DNA from: Microbacterium sp. zg-Y818
GTDB taxonomy: Bacteria > Actinomycetota > Actinomycetes > Actinomycetales > Microbacteriaceae
DNA length: 64,000 bases
Assembly (NCBI RefSeq): GCF_030246905.1
Contig: NZ_CP126741.1
Location: forward strand, 2,232,001 to 2,296,000
Reading direction: 5' to 3'
Shown: positions 41,591 through 52,313 of the stretch, in pieces
Layout of the letters: each line of letters begins with the position of its first letter
How positions within the stretch are numbered: position 1 is the first letter of the stretch
Notes under the pieces: model-generated
What the model was told of the DNA's origin: nothing
The model's database searches: none
The model's input: the letters and a program-made list of their open reading frames with translations, nothing else
Made by a program: the position numbers and the translations under genes

Positions 41591-41600
41591 GGGGCAGCCG

Positions 41601-41714
41601 TCAGCGCTGGCCGCGGTAGAGGTTCTTGACGACCACGGCCGACACGAAGGCGATCGCGAGCCCGGCCAGGCCGAGCAACCCGACGAAGAACATCTCGAGG
41701 GCAAAGAGATCCAT
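41601..41714 (-). CDS. 37-residue single-pass membrane peptide
   Basis: A 38-codon frame begins at the ATG at 41712-41714 and ends in TGA at 41601-41603. The product starts [20 protein letters not shown], continues as a hydrophobic run, and ends in a basic tail ([11 protein letters not shown]), so it is a membrane peptide with a positive cytoplasmic end. TAGAGT (41722-41727, minus strand) lies 7 bp upstream and could be a -10 for a leaderless mRNA. It precedes the nitrobindin-like gene by 10 bp and the two run together. Coding potential is supported by codon use and by the tidy fit between its neighbours. Confidence 0.6.
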   Translation of the reverse strand: MDLFALEMFFVGLLGLAGLAIAFVSAVVVKNLYRGQR

Positions 41715-41724
41715 GGTGCCCACT

Positions 41725-42015
41725 CTACGCCGGAACGAGGGTCGCCAGACCGAACCCGAACCCGATGACCCCCATCACCAGCAGGGCGCCGAGAATGCTG
41801 GCGGCCATGCGCTGCGTGAAGTTCTGCGACCGGCCGTACGCCAGCTGCACCGCGAACGAGAGCACGAGGCATCCACCCAGCGCCACGGTCACCCACGGGG
41901 CTCGCCACTCAGCCGGGGCGAAGATGCCGATGAGAACGGCCGCGACGGCGGCGACGACCCACACGGCGACGATGCCCCCGAAGGTGCGCCGTGGTGCCAG
42001 CTCGGGAATGGTCAT
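41725..42015 (-). CDS. Small integral membrane protein
   Basis: This 96-residue protein has three hydrophobic segments ([40 protein letters not shown] and [20 protein letters not shown]), with a basic N-terminus (ELAPRR). I chose the ATG at 42013-42015; an alternative ATG 20 codons upstream would overlap the glnR promoter region. It is followed 10 bp later by the 37-residue membrane peptide, so they may be co-expressed. No domain is recognised; proteins of this type are widely annotated as hypothetical in actinobacteria. Confidence 0.72.
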   Translation of the reverse strand: MTIPELAPRRTFGGIVAVWVVAAVAAVLIGIFAPAEWRAPWVTVALGGCLVLSFAVQLAYGRSQNFTQRMAASILGALLVMGVIGFGFGLATLVPA

Positions 42016-42129
42016 GGATCCATTGTTACGCACCGGCCGCCACTCGTGCGGGAGCGGTGCCAGCAGGTCGAGCACCGCGCCCTAGGATGGGGGCACGACG
42101 CGGCCCGCCGCGCCTGGGAGGATCTTCTT

Positions 42130-42831
42130 TTGGCCCAGCTTCTCGTGCTCAGCTCCGCGCCCGGCGGCACCCCGCCGCTGCCCGCGCTCGAACTTCTGAG
42201 CCACCGCGTCCGCCAGATTCCCGCCGAGCCCGCGCAGCTGGTGAACGCCCCCAGCGCCGACGTCATCTTCATAGACGCCCGCTTCGACCTCGTGGGCGCG
42301 AAATCGCTGTGCAAGATACTGACCACCACGGGCCTCGACGCTCCGCTCGTGCTCATCGTGACCGAGGGCGGGCTCACGGCGGTCTCCACAGACTGGGGCA
42401 TCGACGATGTCATCCTCGTCTCGGCCGGTCCCGCCGAGGTCGACGCGCGGGTGCGCCTCGCGGTCGGCCGCCAGTCGGCCGAGCAGGTCTCCACGCGCAT
42501 CCAGACCTCCGGCATCACGATCGACGAGTCCTCGTACTCCGCGAAGGTCCACGGCAAGCCGCTGGACCTCACCTACAAGGAGTTCCAGCTGCTGCACTTC
42601 TTCGCCACGCATCCCTCGCGGGTGTTCACGCGCGAGCAGCTGCTGAGCGAGGTGTGGGGCTACGACTACTTCGGCGGCACCCGCACCGTCGACGTGCACG
42701 TGCGGCGCCTGCGTGCCAAGCTCGGCGACCTCGAGCAGCTCATCGGCACGGTGCGCAACGTGGGGTACCGCTTCAACGTCTACGACGACGACGACCAGGT
42801 CCCCGCGCCCCGCGAACGATCGCAGGCCTGA
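42130..42831 (+). CDS. glnR: GlnR-type OmpR-family nitrogen regulator
   Basis: This 233-residue regulator resembles actinobacterial GlnR, an atypical response regulator without a partner kinase. The receiver-like domain has the GlnR stretches [33 protein letters not shown] and [20 protein letters not shown]. The C-terminal winged helix contains [20 protein letters not shown] and [16 protein letters not shown]. The TTG at 42130 is chosen because GGGAGGA lies 9 bp upstream and the protein then begins MAQLLVLSS, as in homologues. GlnR controls nitrogen assimilation genes and interacts with the Pho response, in line with its position before ppk. Confidence 0.88.
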   Translation: MAQLLVLSSAPGGTPPLPALELLSHRVRQIPAEPAQLVNAPSADVIFIDARFDLVGAKSLCKILTTTGLDAPLVLIVTEGGLTAVSTDWGIDDVILVSAGPAEVDARVRLAVGRQSAEQVSTRIQTSGITIDESSYSAKVHGKPLDLTYKEFQLLHFFATHPSRVFTREQLLSEVWGYDYFGGTRTVDVHVRRLRAKLGDLEQLIGTVRNVGYRFNVYDDDDQVPAPRERSQA

Positions 42832-42883
42832 ACGGATCGGCATGCGTCCCCGCCGCTGCCCCGGCCCCTGACATGATGGGCTG

Positions 42884-45048
<2,165 letters not shown>

Positions 45049-45052
<4 letters not shown>

Positions 45053-45993
45053 CCGACCTCGCCGTCTACGCCGCGGGCGGCGTCGTGTGGCGCGTCGTGG
45101 ACGGCAAGCTGCGCGTGCTGCTGATCCACCGCACCCGCTACCGCGACATCACGCTCCCCAAGGGCAAGGTCGATCCCGGCGAGACGCTGGCCGAGACAGC
45201 GGTGCGCGAGATCCATGAGGAGACCGGCATCCGAGTCTCCCTCGGCGTCGCACTGGGGGTGTCGCGGTACCGGCTGCCGAGCAAGAAGCAGAAGATCGTG
45301 CATTACTGGTCGGCGCAGGCGACCGAGGCCGCGATCCGCGCGTCGACGTTCGTGCCGAACAAGGAGATCGCCGCGCTCGAGTGGGTGAGCCTGAAGAAGG
45401 CGCGCGCGCGGCTGAGCTACCCGGTCGACATCGAGATCCTCGACGGGTTCGCGCAGTTCGTCGATGACGGGGTGCTGGAGACGTTCCCCCTGATCGTGCT
45501 GCGTCACGCCAAGGCGGTGCCGCGGGAGGACTGGAAGAAGGCCGACGCGAAGCGGCCGCTGTCACCCAAGGGCGTGCGGCAGGCCGCGGCGCTGGTGGGC
45601 CCGCTGTCGTCGTTCGGGGTGCGGCGCATCGTGACCAGCCCAGCCGAGCGGTGCACGGCGACGGTGGCGCCGCTGGCGGCCGCCCTCGAGCGGCGCGTCG
45701 AGACCACCCCCCTGATCAGTCAGGATGCCTGGGAAGACGGCCGCTCCGACGCGCGCGCCGTGGTGGGCGAACGCGTGCGGGCGCGCAAGGCCGCGGTGCT
45801 GTGCAGCCACGGTCCGGTGCTGCCCGAGATCCTCACCGAGATCGCGCTGGCGACGGGGACGATGCGGGGTTCGTACCTGGGAAGCGCCTCGGCGCTGGAG
45901 GTCGGGGCCTTCTCGGTGGTGCACCTGTCGGCCACGAACCCGGGTTCCGGCATCGTGGCGATCGAGACGCACGTCCCGAACCCCTCCCGCTGA
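45049..45993 (+). CDS. Nudix hydrolase fused to histidine phosphatase (MutT1-like)
   Basis: This 314-residue protein has two domains. Residues 1-140 are a Nudix hydrolase with the box starting [20 protein letters not shown], plus TG just after. Residues 150-314 form a histidine phosphatase with the catalytic [19 protein letters not shown] and the second His in [13 protein letters not shown]. This layout matches mycobacterial MutT1, which sanitises 8-oxo-dGTP and diadenosine polyphosphates. The start ATG overlaps the ppk stop. Coupling with polyphosphate kinase suggests a role in nucleotide/polyphosphate turnover. Confidence 0.9.
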
Positions 45994-46036
45994 GTCTGCC
46001 GCCGCCGGCGAGTGAGTATTCGTGCTCGCGGGGGCT

Positions 46037-46058
46037 GTTCACCTTTCGTTCACTTGGA
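46037..46058 (+). promoter_or_regulatory. Pho box upstream of pstS
   Basis: GTTCACCTTTC (46037-46047) and GTTCACTTGGA (46048-46058) are two adjacent 11-bp direct repeats matching the GTTCAC-type Pho box recognised by actinobacterial RegX3/PhoP-type regulators. They lie 80 bp before the pstS GTG start, with TAACAG (46072-46077) or TACCGT further down as possible -10 boxes. Confidence 0.75.
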
Positions 46059-46137
46059 AAGCGCACTCTCGTAACAGTCGCTCTCTACCGTCGCGGCGGG
46101 TTCCGTACGCGGGCCCGCCCGACACCGAAGGATCACA

Positions 46138-47238
46138 GTGAAGCTCCCCCGTTTCGCCCAGATCGGCGCGCTGACCGCCGTGGCCGCCCTGACCCTCACC
46201 AGCTGCGCGGTCAACGAACGCAACCTCGGAGCCGTCAGCGACAGCGATCTGTCCGGCGACATCGCCGGCGCCGGCGCTTCGTCGCAGGAGGTCGCCGTGC
46301 AGGCGTGGACCGCGGGCTTCCAGACCGCCAACCCCGGCGTCGAGGTCACCTACGACTCCGCCGGCTCGGGCGCCGGCCGCGAGTCGTTCCAGGCAGGCGC
46401 CGTCGCGTTCGCCGGCTCAGACCGCGCCTTCACGACCGAGGAGCTCGAAGGCACCTTCGCCGGCTGCACCGAGGGTTCCGACATCCTGCAGCTGCCGACC
46501 TACATCTCCCCCATCGCGGTTGTCTTCAACGTGGCCGGCGTCGACTCCCTCGACCTGGATGCCACCACCCTCGCGGGCCTGTTCTCGGGCAAGATCGCGG
46601 ACTGGAACGACCCGGCCATCGCCGCGCTCAACCCCGATGTCACGCTTCCCGACCTGCCCGTGACCGTCGTACACCGCGCCGACGACTCCGGCACGACCGA
46701 GAACTTCACCGACTACCTCTACCAGGCCGCCCCCGCCGAGTGGACCTGGGAGCCCGACGGCGTCTGGCCCGCCACCGGCGCCGCGAACGAAGCGGGTCAG
46801 GGCACCTCGGGCGTCATCTCCTCGGTCACCGCCGGCAACGGCACCATCGGCTACGCCGACGCCTCGCGCGCCAGCGAAGAGGGGCTGTCGACGGCCGCGA
46901 TCAAGGTCGGGGACGAGTTCGTCACGTACTCCCCCGAGGCCGCCGCGGCCGCCGTCGACGCCTCGGAGTTCGAGGAGAACCGCCCCGACGGTGACCTCGC
47001 CGTCGCGCTTGACCGTACGACGGATGCCGCCGGGGTCTACCCCATCGTGCTGATCAGCTACATGATCGCGTGCGCGGAGTACAAGAACGCCCCCGCCCCC
47101 GTCGTCAAGGGCTTCCTCGAGTACGTTGCGAGCCCCGAGGGACAGGATGCCGCTGCGGCCAGCGCCGGCAACGCGCCCATCTCCGACGCGCTGCGCGACC
47201 AGATCAACGACGCCATCGACCTCATCGTCACCGAGTGA
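46138..47238 (+). CDS. pstS: Phosphate ABC importer binding lipoprotein PstS
   Basis: This 366-residue extracytoplasmic protein binds phosphate for the Pst importer. The lipoprotein signal ends LTLTSC, and the mature protein has the PstS features AGASSQEVAVQAWTAGFQTA, TYDSAGSGAGRESFQAGAVA (the SGxG phosphate site), SDRAFTTEE and VVHRADDSGTTENFTDYLYQ. The start is a GTG with GAAGGA 6 bp upstream. It is the first gene of pstSCAB and lies behind the Pho box at 46037-46058. Confidence 0.95.
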   Translation: MKLPRFAQIGALTAVAALTLTSCAVNERNLGAVSDSDLSGDIAGAGASSQEVAVQAWTAGFQTANPGVEVTYDSAGSGAGRESFQAGAVAFAGSDRAFTTEELEGTFAGCTEGSDILQLPTYISPIAVVFNVAGVDSLDLDATTLAGLFSGKIADWNDPAIAALNPDVTLPDLPVTVVHRADDSGTTENFTDYLYQAAPAEWTWEPDGVWPATGAANEAGQGTSGVISSVTAGNGTIGYADASRASEEGLSTAAIKVGDEFVTYSPEAAAAAVDASEFEENRPDGDLAVALDRTTDAAGVYPIVLISYMIACAEYKNAPAPVVKGFLEYVASPEGQDAAAASAGNAPISDALRDQINDAIDLIVTE

Positions 47239-47311
47239 CCGCCTTCTTCCCGGCCCCGGCGCGTCCGGGGCCGGGCAGCACCCCGCTCTCCGCACCCGAG
47301 AACAGGACCCC

Positions 47312-48268
47312 ATGACCACCACCACCGCCCCGGCCGACCAGGCCACGACCGGCAAGCCTCCGCAGCGCGCGGGCGACCGCTGGTTCTCGGGCGCCGCGCT
47401 CTTCGCCGGATCCATGATCCTCGCGACGCTGGCCGCGGTCGCGATCTTCCTCATCGTGCAGTCCATCCCCGGTCTGACGGCCACCAGCGAAAATGCCTCG
47501 CTGCTGACGACCAACTTCTGGGACTACGTCTGGCCGCTGGCGTTCGGCACCGTGTGGGCGTCGTTCCTCGCGCTGGTCATCGCGGTGCCGCTGTCGGTGT
47601 CGGTGGCCCTCTTCATCTCGCACTACGCCCCCCGCCGGCTGGCGGCGGCCCTCGGCTATGTCGTCGACCTGCTCGCCGCGGTGCCGTCGGTCGTCTACGG
47701 CCTCTGGGGCATCCTCGTGCTCGCCCCCACCGTGCAGCCGGTCTACGACTGGCTCGTCACCAACGCGGGCTGGTTCCCCCTCTTCGCCGGCCCGGTCTCG
47801 CAGACCGGACGCACCATCTTCACCGCCGCGATCGTGCTCGCCGTCATGATCGTTCCGATCATCACCGCGATCTGCCGCGAGATCTTCCTGCAGACCCCGC
47901 GTCTGCACGAAGAGGCAGCGCTGGCCCTGGGCGCGACCCGCTGGGAGATGATCCGCATGGCCGTCTTCCCGTTCGGTCGCTCCGGCATCGTCTCGGCATC
48001 CATGCTCGGTCTCGGCCGCGCGCTCGGCGAGACGATGGCCGTGGCGATGGTCCTCTCGGCCACGGGCGTGGTGACCTTCCGCCTGTTCACCCCGTCGAAC
48101 CCCAGCACCATCCCCGCCAACATCGCCCTCACCTTCCCCGAGTCGTACGGCACCAACGTCAATGTGCTCATCGCGACCGGCCTGATCCTCTTCGTGGTCA
48201 CGTTCGCCGTCAACGCGCTGGCGCGCTGGGTCGTCAACCGCCGCAAGGAATTCTCGGGGGCCAACTGA
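47312..48268 (+). CDS. pstC: Phosphate ABC importer permease PstC
   Basis: This 318-residue membrane permease forms the Pst channel with PstA. Six hydrophobic segments are present, along with LLAAVPSVVYGLWGI and the ATPase-contact loop EEAALALGATRWEMIRMAVF. The ATG at 47312-47314 is preferred because the downstream sequence (MTTTTAPADQ) forms the normal soluble N-terminus; an in-frame extension upstream overlaps pstS. The 73-bp gap to pstS contains a GC-rich inverted repeat (CCGGCCCC-like) that might balance pstS over pstC expression. The stop overlaps pstA as TGATG. Confidence 0.94.
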   Translation: MTTTTAPADQATTGKPPQRAGDRWFSGAALFAGSMILATLAAVAIFLIVQSIPGLTATSENASLLTTNFWDYVWPLAFGTVWASFLALVIAVPLSVSVALFISHYAPRRLAAALGYVVDLLAAVPSVVYGLWGILVLAPTVQPVYDWLVTNAGWFPLFAGPVSQTGRTIFTAAIVLAVMIVPIITAICREIFLQTPRLHEEAALALGATRWEMIRMAVFPFGRSGIVSASMLGLGRALGETMAVAMVLSATGVVTFRLFTPSNPSTIPANIALTFPESYGTNVNVLIATGLILFVVTFAVNALARWVVNRRKEFSGAN

Positions 48269-49380
48269 TGACCGTCACCACTTCCCCCGCTCCCTCGCCG
48301 GCGCCGTCCCCGGCACCGGCGCCCGCCTCGCTGCGCCTGACCAGCGGCCGCCTGCCGCGCTGGGCGCCCTGGGCGATGCTCGCCGGATCCGCCGCCGGCG
48401 TCGCACTGCTGTTCGCCGTCATCGCCCTCGCGGGCGACTCCGACTTCAACGTCGCCGGCTGGGCAATCGTCTCGGCACTGGTGTACCTCGCACTCAGCAC
48501 CACGATCTCGACCGTCATCGAGGGCGCTCGAAAGGGCAAGGACCGCCTGGTCACCGGCGTGGTGACGGCGGCTTTCCTCGTCGCGATGGTGCCGCTGGTG
48601 TCGGTGGCGATCACGGTGGTCACCAACGGCGTGGCCGGACTGTCTGCGGAGTTCTTCACCCACTCGATGCGCAACGTCGTCGGCGAGGGCGGCGGCGCGC
48701 TGCACGCCATCGTGGGCACACTCCTGATCACCCTCGCGGCGGCGGCCATCTCGATTCCGATCGGCCTGTTCACCGCGATCTACCTCATCGAGTACGGCGC
48801 CGGAAAGCGTCTCGCCCGGGGCATCACGTTCCTCGTGGACGTCATGACCGGCATCCCCTCGATCGTCGCCGGCCTGTTCGCGTTCGCCCTCTTCGCACTG
48901 TTCTTCGGTCCGGGCGTACGGATGGGCATCATGGGCGCGGTGGCGCTGTCGGTGCTGATGATCCCGGTCGTCGTCCGCTCGACCGAGGAGATGCTGCGCC
49001 TCGTCCCCAACGAACTGCGCGAGGCGGCCTACGCGCTGGGCGTGCCGAAGTGGCTGACCATCGTCAAGGTGGTGCTCCCCACCTCCATCGCGGGAATCAC
49101 GACCGGCATCATGCTGTCGATCTCCCGCGTGATCGGCGAGACTGCACCGCTGCTCATCACCGCCGGCATGGCGACGTCGATGAACTACAACCTCTTCGAA
49201 GGCCGCATGGCGTCGCTGCCGGTGTTCGTCTACACGCAGTACATGAACCAGGGCATCCCGGGTTCGGCGTACGTCGACCGCGCCTGGGCGGGCGCCCTCG
49301 TGCTGATCGTCGCCGTGATGGCGCTTAACCTGCTCGCGCGCCTCATCGCGCGGGTGTTCGCCCCCAAGACGAGCCGCTGA
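48268..49380 (+). CDS. pstA: Phosphate ABC importer permease PstA
   Basis: This 370-residue membrane permease pairs with PstC. It has a Pro/Ala/Ser-rich N-terminal extension (residues 5-22), then TM segments, [20 protein letters not shown] and the contact loop [36 protein letters not shown] is the usual PstA end segment. It is longer than E. coli PstA because of an extra N-terminal membrane region (residues 30-110), a feature seen in many actinobacterial PstA proteins. The ATG overlaps the pstC stop. Confidence 0.94.
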   Translation: MTVTTSPAPSPAPSPAPAPASLRLTSGRLPRWAPWAMLAGSAAGVALLFAVIALAGDSDFNVAGWAIVSALVYLALSTTISTVIEGARKGKDRLVTGVVTAAFLVAMVPLVSVAITVVTNGVAGLSAEFFTHSMRNVVGEGGGALHAIVGTLLITLAAAAISIPIGLFTAIYLIEYGAGKRLARGITFLVDVMTGIPSIVAGLFAFALFALFFGPGVRMGIMGAVALSVLMIPVVVRSTEEMLRLVPNELREAAYALGVPKWLTIVKVVLPTSIAGITTGIMLSISRVIGETAPLLITAGMATSMNYNLFEGRMASLPVFVYTQYMNQGIPGSAYVDRAWAGALVLIVAVMALNLLARLIARVFAPKTSR

Positions 49381-49420
49381 CGCGGCATCCCCCGATTCTT
49401 CCGACCTGAAGGAACCCCAG

Positions 49421-50200
49421 TTGTCCAAGAGCATCGAAGTCAACGACCTGAACGTGTACTACGGCGACTTCCTCGCCGTCGAGGGCGTCTCGCTCGAGAT
49501 CGAGCCGCGCAGCGTCACGGCCTTCATCGGCCCGTCCGGCTGCGGCAAGTCGACGTTCCTGCGCACCCTCAACCGCATGCACGAGGTGATCCCCGGGGCG
49601 CGCGTCGAGGGGAAGGTGCTGCTCGACGGCGACGACCTCTACGGCCCGAGCGTCGACCCGGTGCTCGTGCGCCGGCAGGTGGGCATGGTCTTCCAGCGCC
49701 CCAACCCGTTCCCCACGATGTCGATCAAGGAGAACGTACTGGCCGGGGTGAAGCTCAACAACAAGCGCATCTCGAAGTCCGACGCCGACGACCTCGTCGA
49801 GAAGTCGCTCCGCGGCGCGAACCTCTGGAACGAGGTCAAGGACCGTCTCGACCGTCCCGGCTCGGGCCTGTCGGGCGGGCAGCAGCAGCGTCTGTGCATC
49901 GCACGGGCGATCGCGGTGTCGCCGCAGGTGCTGCTGATGGACGAGCCCTGCTCGGCGCTGGACCCCATCTCGACGTACGCGATCGAGGAGCTCATCGACG
50001 AGCTGAAGTCGGACTACACGATCGTGATCGTCACGCACAACATGCAGCAGGCATCGCGTGTGTCCGACAAGACCGCGTTCTTCAACATCGCGGGCACCGG
50101 CAAGCCGGGCAAGCTCATCGAGTACGACGACACCACGACCATCTTCACCACGCCGTCGCAGAAGGCCACCGAGGACTACGTCTCGGGCCGCTTCGGCTGA
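49421..50200 (+). CDS. pstB: Phosphate ABC importer ATPase PstB
   Basis: This 259-residue ATPase energises phosphate uptake. Walker A is [20 protein letters not shown], the Q-loop is [14 protein letters not shown], the ABC signature is [18 protein letters not shown] and Walker B is [15 protein letters not shown], all as in PstB. The start is a TTG with AAGGA 7 bp upstream, so translation may be weaker than for pstS. It ends the pst operon; pabC converges 34 bp later. Confidence 0.95.
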   Translation: MSKSIEVNDLNVYYGDFLAVEGVSLEIEPRSVTAFIGPSGCGKSTFLRTLNRMHEVIPGARVEGKVLLDGDDLYGPSVDPVLVRRQVGMVFQRPNPFPTMSIKENVLAGVKLNNKRISKSDADDLVEKSLRGANLWNEVKDRLDRPGSGLSGGQQQRLCIARAIAVSPQVLLMDEPCSALDPISTYAIEELIDELKSDYTIVIVTHNMQQASRVSDKTAFFNIAGTGKPGKLIEYDDTTTIFTTPSQKATEDYVSGRFG

Positions 50201-50234
50201 GCCTTCCGGGGGCGGCGCGGGTATTGCCGGGGTC

Positions 50235-51119
50235 TCAGTCGCGCGGGCTCAGCAGATAGCGATTGGCGGATGCCGTCAGCTCGGCGTCCACCGCGAGCGG
50301 GGTGCCGTCGACCGCGGTGATGGGCGCGGCCAGTCGCACGCTCGACACCAGCCACGCGGCATCCGCCGTCGCGAGCTGATCGAGGGGAATCGTCTCGTAC
50401 GCGGTGACGAACCCCTGCTGCTCGAGGTGCGCGAAGAGGCTGAGCTGGGTCGTCCCCTGCAGAATGCCGCCGTTCGCCGCGGGGGTCACGAACGTGTCGC
50501 CGCGGCGAATGATGAGCGAGGCCGTGGGCGCTTCGAGCACGAACCCGTCGGACGTGACGAAGACGGCATCGTCGGCGCGGCGGCGCTTGGCCTCGCGGAT
50601 CGCGGCCATGTTCACCGCGTACGAGAGGGTCTTCGCGCCCAGCAGCAGCCACGGCGCGCGTGAAGGCACGTCGATGGCGTAGCCGCGGTCCAGGGTGACG
50701 ACGCGCACGCCGTCACGGCGGATGGCCGTGAAATCGGATGCCGCTGCGGCCGTGACCCACGCGGTCGGGGCAGGCCCGTGCTCGACACCGCGGCTGAGGA
50801 TGAGCTTGATCACCGACTCCCCCGGACCGCAGGCGACCGCGACCTCGGCGATCGCCTGGCGCCACTGCGAGAGGTTCGGGGCGGGCAGATCGCAGATGCG
50901 GGCCGAGTGGGCGAGCCGCTCGAGGTGGGCGGTGACCTCTTGCGGATGCCGGTCGACCACGCCGATCGACTCGAAGATGCCGTCGCCGCGCTGCGTGCTG
51001 AGCTCACCCACGCTGAGCGCCGGCGCAGCCGGGTCGATGGCCGTGAACGTGGCCGCGAAGTCGTCGCGGGGGTCGTCTGCGGCGGCGGGGTCGATCATGA
51101 GCGCGGAATACCAGGCCAT
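50235..51119 (-). CDS. pabC: Aminodeoxychorismate lyase-like class IV aminotransferase
   Basis: This 294-residue PLP enzyme of the class IV aminotransferase fold is most like 4-amino-4-deoxychorismate lyase, which makes p-aminobenzoate for folate. The PLP Lys lies in LLLGAKTLSYAVNMAAIREA, and phosphate-binding segments are DAVFVTSDGFVLEAPTASLI and NGGILQGTTQLSLF. The N-terminal STQRGDGIFESIGVVDRHPQ is typical. A branched-chain or D-amino-acid aminotransferase is a less likely alternative. Its start faces the 505-bp gap to the next gene. Confidence 0.82.
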   Translation of the reverse strand: MAWYSALMIDPAAADDPRDDFAATFTAIDPAAPALSVGELSTQRGDGIFESIGVVDRHPQEVTAHLERLAHSARICDLPAPNLSQWRQAIAEVAVACGPGESVIKLILSRGVEHGPAPTAWVTAAAASDFTAIRRDGVRVVTLDRGYAIDVPSRAPWLLLGAKTLSYAVNMAAIREAKRRRADDAVFVTSDGFVLEAPTASLIIRRGDTFVTPAANGGILQGTTQLSLFAHLEQQGFVTAYETIPLDQLATADAAWLVSSVRLAAPITAVDGTPLAVDAELTASANRYLLSPRD

Positions 51120-51239
51120 GGGGCGAGCCTACGCGCCGGGATGGCGGCGGAGGGGGCGTGCGCGCGGTGTGCGCGGGGTTTGCGTGGTTTGCGTGCCCAC
51201 AGCAGGAATTCCGGGGAATGCCCGCGCGGCGGTCTCGGT

Positions 51240-51245
51240 TACACT
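51240..51245 (+). promoter_or_regulatory. -10 box of the candidate RNA
   Basis: TACACT preceded by CGGT is a good -10 box. A start 7 bp downstream falls on 51252, exactly the first base of the long inverted repeat. No clear -35 box is visible. Confidence 0.4.
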
Positions 51246-51251
51246 TGACCA

Positions 51252-51329
51252 GCCGGGCCGCAGTAACCCCGGGCTCCATCTTTCGCCGCCATGAGCGGCC
51301 TCGCGCCGAGAGGCGTTCTGCGGCCCGGC
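51252..51329 (+). ncRNA. Candidate structured small RNA
   Basis: GCCGGGCCGCAG (51252-51263) and CTGCGGCCCGGC (51318-51329) are perfect 12-bp complements that close a 78-nt unit. Inside, GCCGC-CATGA-GCGGC (51286-51300) and CCTC-GCGCCGA-GAGG form two further stems, giving a three-way junction. The unit begins where a transcript from the TACACT -10 would start. It is not tRNA, tmRNA, RNase P RNA or SRP RNA by any motif I can see. The transcript may extend to the hairpin at 51474-51542. High GC makes chance stems common, so this is a candidate only. Confidence 0.4.
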
Positions 51330-51473
51330 ACTTTCTTTGGGTCGGGCCCGGCGTCTGCGGCTTTCCCGCCGCCCCTGGGGTCCGCCGCGCCGCGCGCTTC
51401 CGCGCTTCGTGGCATCCGCCGTCCGTGCAGCCCCCAGCGTCCCGCCGCCGCCGCCGTGAGACGGTGCCCCGCA

Positions 51474-51542
51474 GTGAGACGAATTCTGGCGGCCGAGACC
51501 ATGGGTATTTCCCACTGTCTCGTCCGCCAGGTTTCGTCTCAC
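51474..51542. repeat. Long near-perfect inverted repeat
   Basis: Two 26-nt arms (51474-51499 and 51517-51542) pair over GTGAGACGAA, CTGGCGG and CGAGAC with only two internal mismatches. The 17-nt centre can extend the stem with TGGG-TATTT-CCCA. It could terminate the leftward gene ending at 51625 and any rightward RNA from 51252, or it may be a dispersed palindromic repeat. Confidence 0.65.
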
Positions 51543-51624
51543 CGGCAGGGGTGGTCCCGGGCGGGCTGCGCGCCGCGGCGCGGGCGGCCGGGCGGCGCGC
51601 GGCGCGGGCCGGGCCGGCCACGGG

Positions 51625-52266
51625 TCAGGTCAGCGAGTCGCGGCGCCAGAGCGCGGCGCAGGAAGTCAGGTCGCCGGCGTAGGTCGACAGCCGCAGGGCA
51701 CGCGTGGTCAGGGCGCTCGCCCGGTCGGACTCGGTGCCCTCGTAATCGTCGGCCAGGTGCGTCGCACCGCTGGCCTGCACGCGGCAGAAGGCCGCGGCCC
51801 GCTCCAGCGCGACTGCGAAGTCGCCCGTGAACAGGCCCCGCAGGATCGTGTCCACGAGGGTCACCAGCTCCTCCGGCCCGGCCGGCGTGGGCGCCCCCGC
51901 CACCACGGGGTCGACGGTGGTGCTCGCCAGCCGGCCGCGGTCGTAGAGCAGCGCCGCCGTGTGGGGGTCGTCGTGGATCATCAGCTGCAGCAGGTACAGC
52001 CGCCACAGCGCGCCCGGCAGCGATCGTGCGGGCGACTGCGACCACAGTTCAGCGATGTCGTGGATGCCGTGGCGATCGGTGAACCCGATGAGCCGCTCCA
52101 CGACATCGGCGTCCTGCTGTTCACGCACCCGGGTCAGCAGGGCGTGGGCGGTCGCGTGTGCGACGCGCGACACTTCGGCAGGATCCTCCGCCGCGAACCG
52201 CCGATCGAAGGTCTCCGAGGGCCGCCTCACAGGCTTGTGGAACGGGTTCCCGGCGTCTTCGGTCAT
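51625..52266 (-). CDS. Conserved actinobacterial protein of unknown function
   Basis: This 213-residue, mainly helical protein has no membrane segment or signal peptide. It contains AHALLTRVREQQDADVVERL, LPGALWRLYLLQLMIHDDPH and a C-terminal half with LVTLVDTILRGLFTGDFAVA. I recognise it as a widespread actinobacterial protein usually annotated as hypothetical or, wrongly, as an RNA polymerase beta-subunit-related protein. The start is the ATG at 52264-52266 or the GTG one codon earlier; TACCCT lies 7-12 bp upstream and no ribosome site is present, suggesting a leaderless mRNA. Confidence 0.72.
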   Translation of the reverse strand: MTEDAGNPFHKPVRRPSETFDRRFAAEDPAEVSRVAHATAHALLTRVREQQDADVVERLIGFTDRHGIHDIAELWSQSPARSLPGALWRLYLLQLMIHDDPHTAALLYDRGRLASTTVDPVVAGAPTPAGPEELVTLVDTILRGLFTGDFAVALERAAAFCRVQASGATHLADDYEGTESDRASALTTRALRLSTYAGDLTSCAALWRRDSLT

Positions 52267-52313
52267 CACTACAGGGTACCGCCCGGCCCGGGAACCGAGC
52301 CTGGTCGCCCGGC

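Larger units (their letters stand above)
51120..51624. other. 505-bp intergenic region between two leftward genes
   Basis: No convincing protein gene is present in either strand. The region holds a candidate RNA gene (51252-51329, perhaps longer) behind a -10 box, GC-rich low-complexity sequence (51330-51455), a GTGAGACG direct repeat (51456-51463 and 51474-51481) and a very long inverted repeat (51474-51542). Confidence 0.6.

Noticed and set aside
51158-51830. Overlapping open frames in the 51.1-51.8 kb gap
   Set aside because: The translations are Arg/Ala/Pro-rich, cross strong inverted repeats and lack ribosome sites, so I treat the gap as non-coding.
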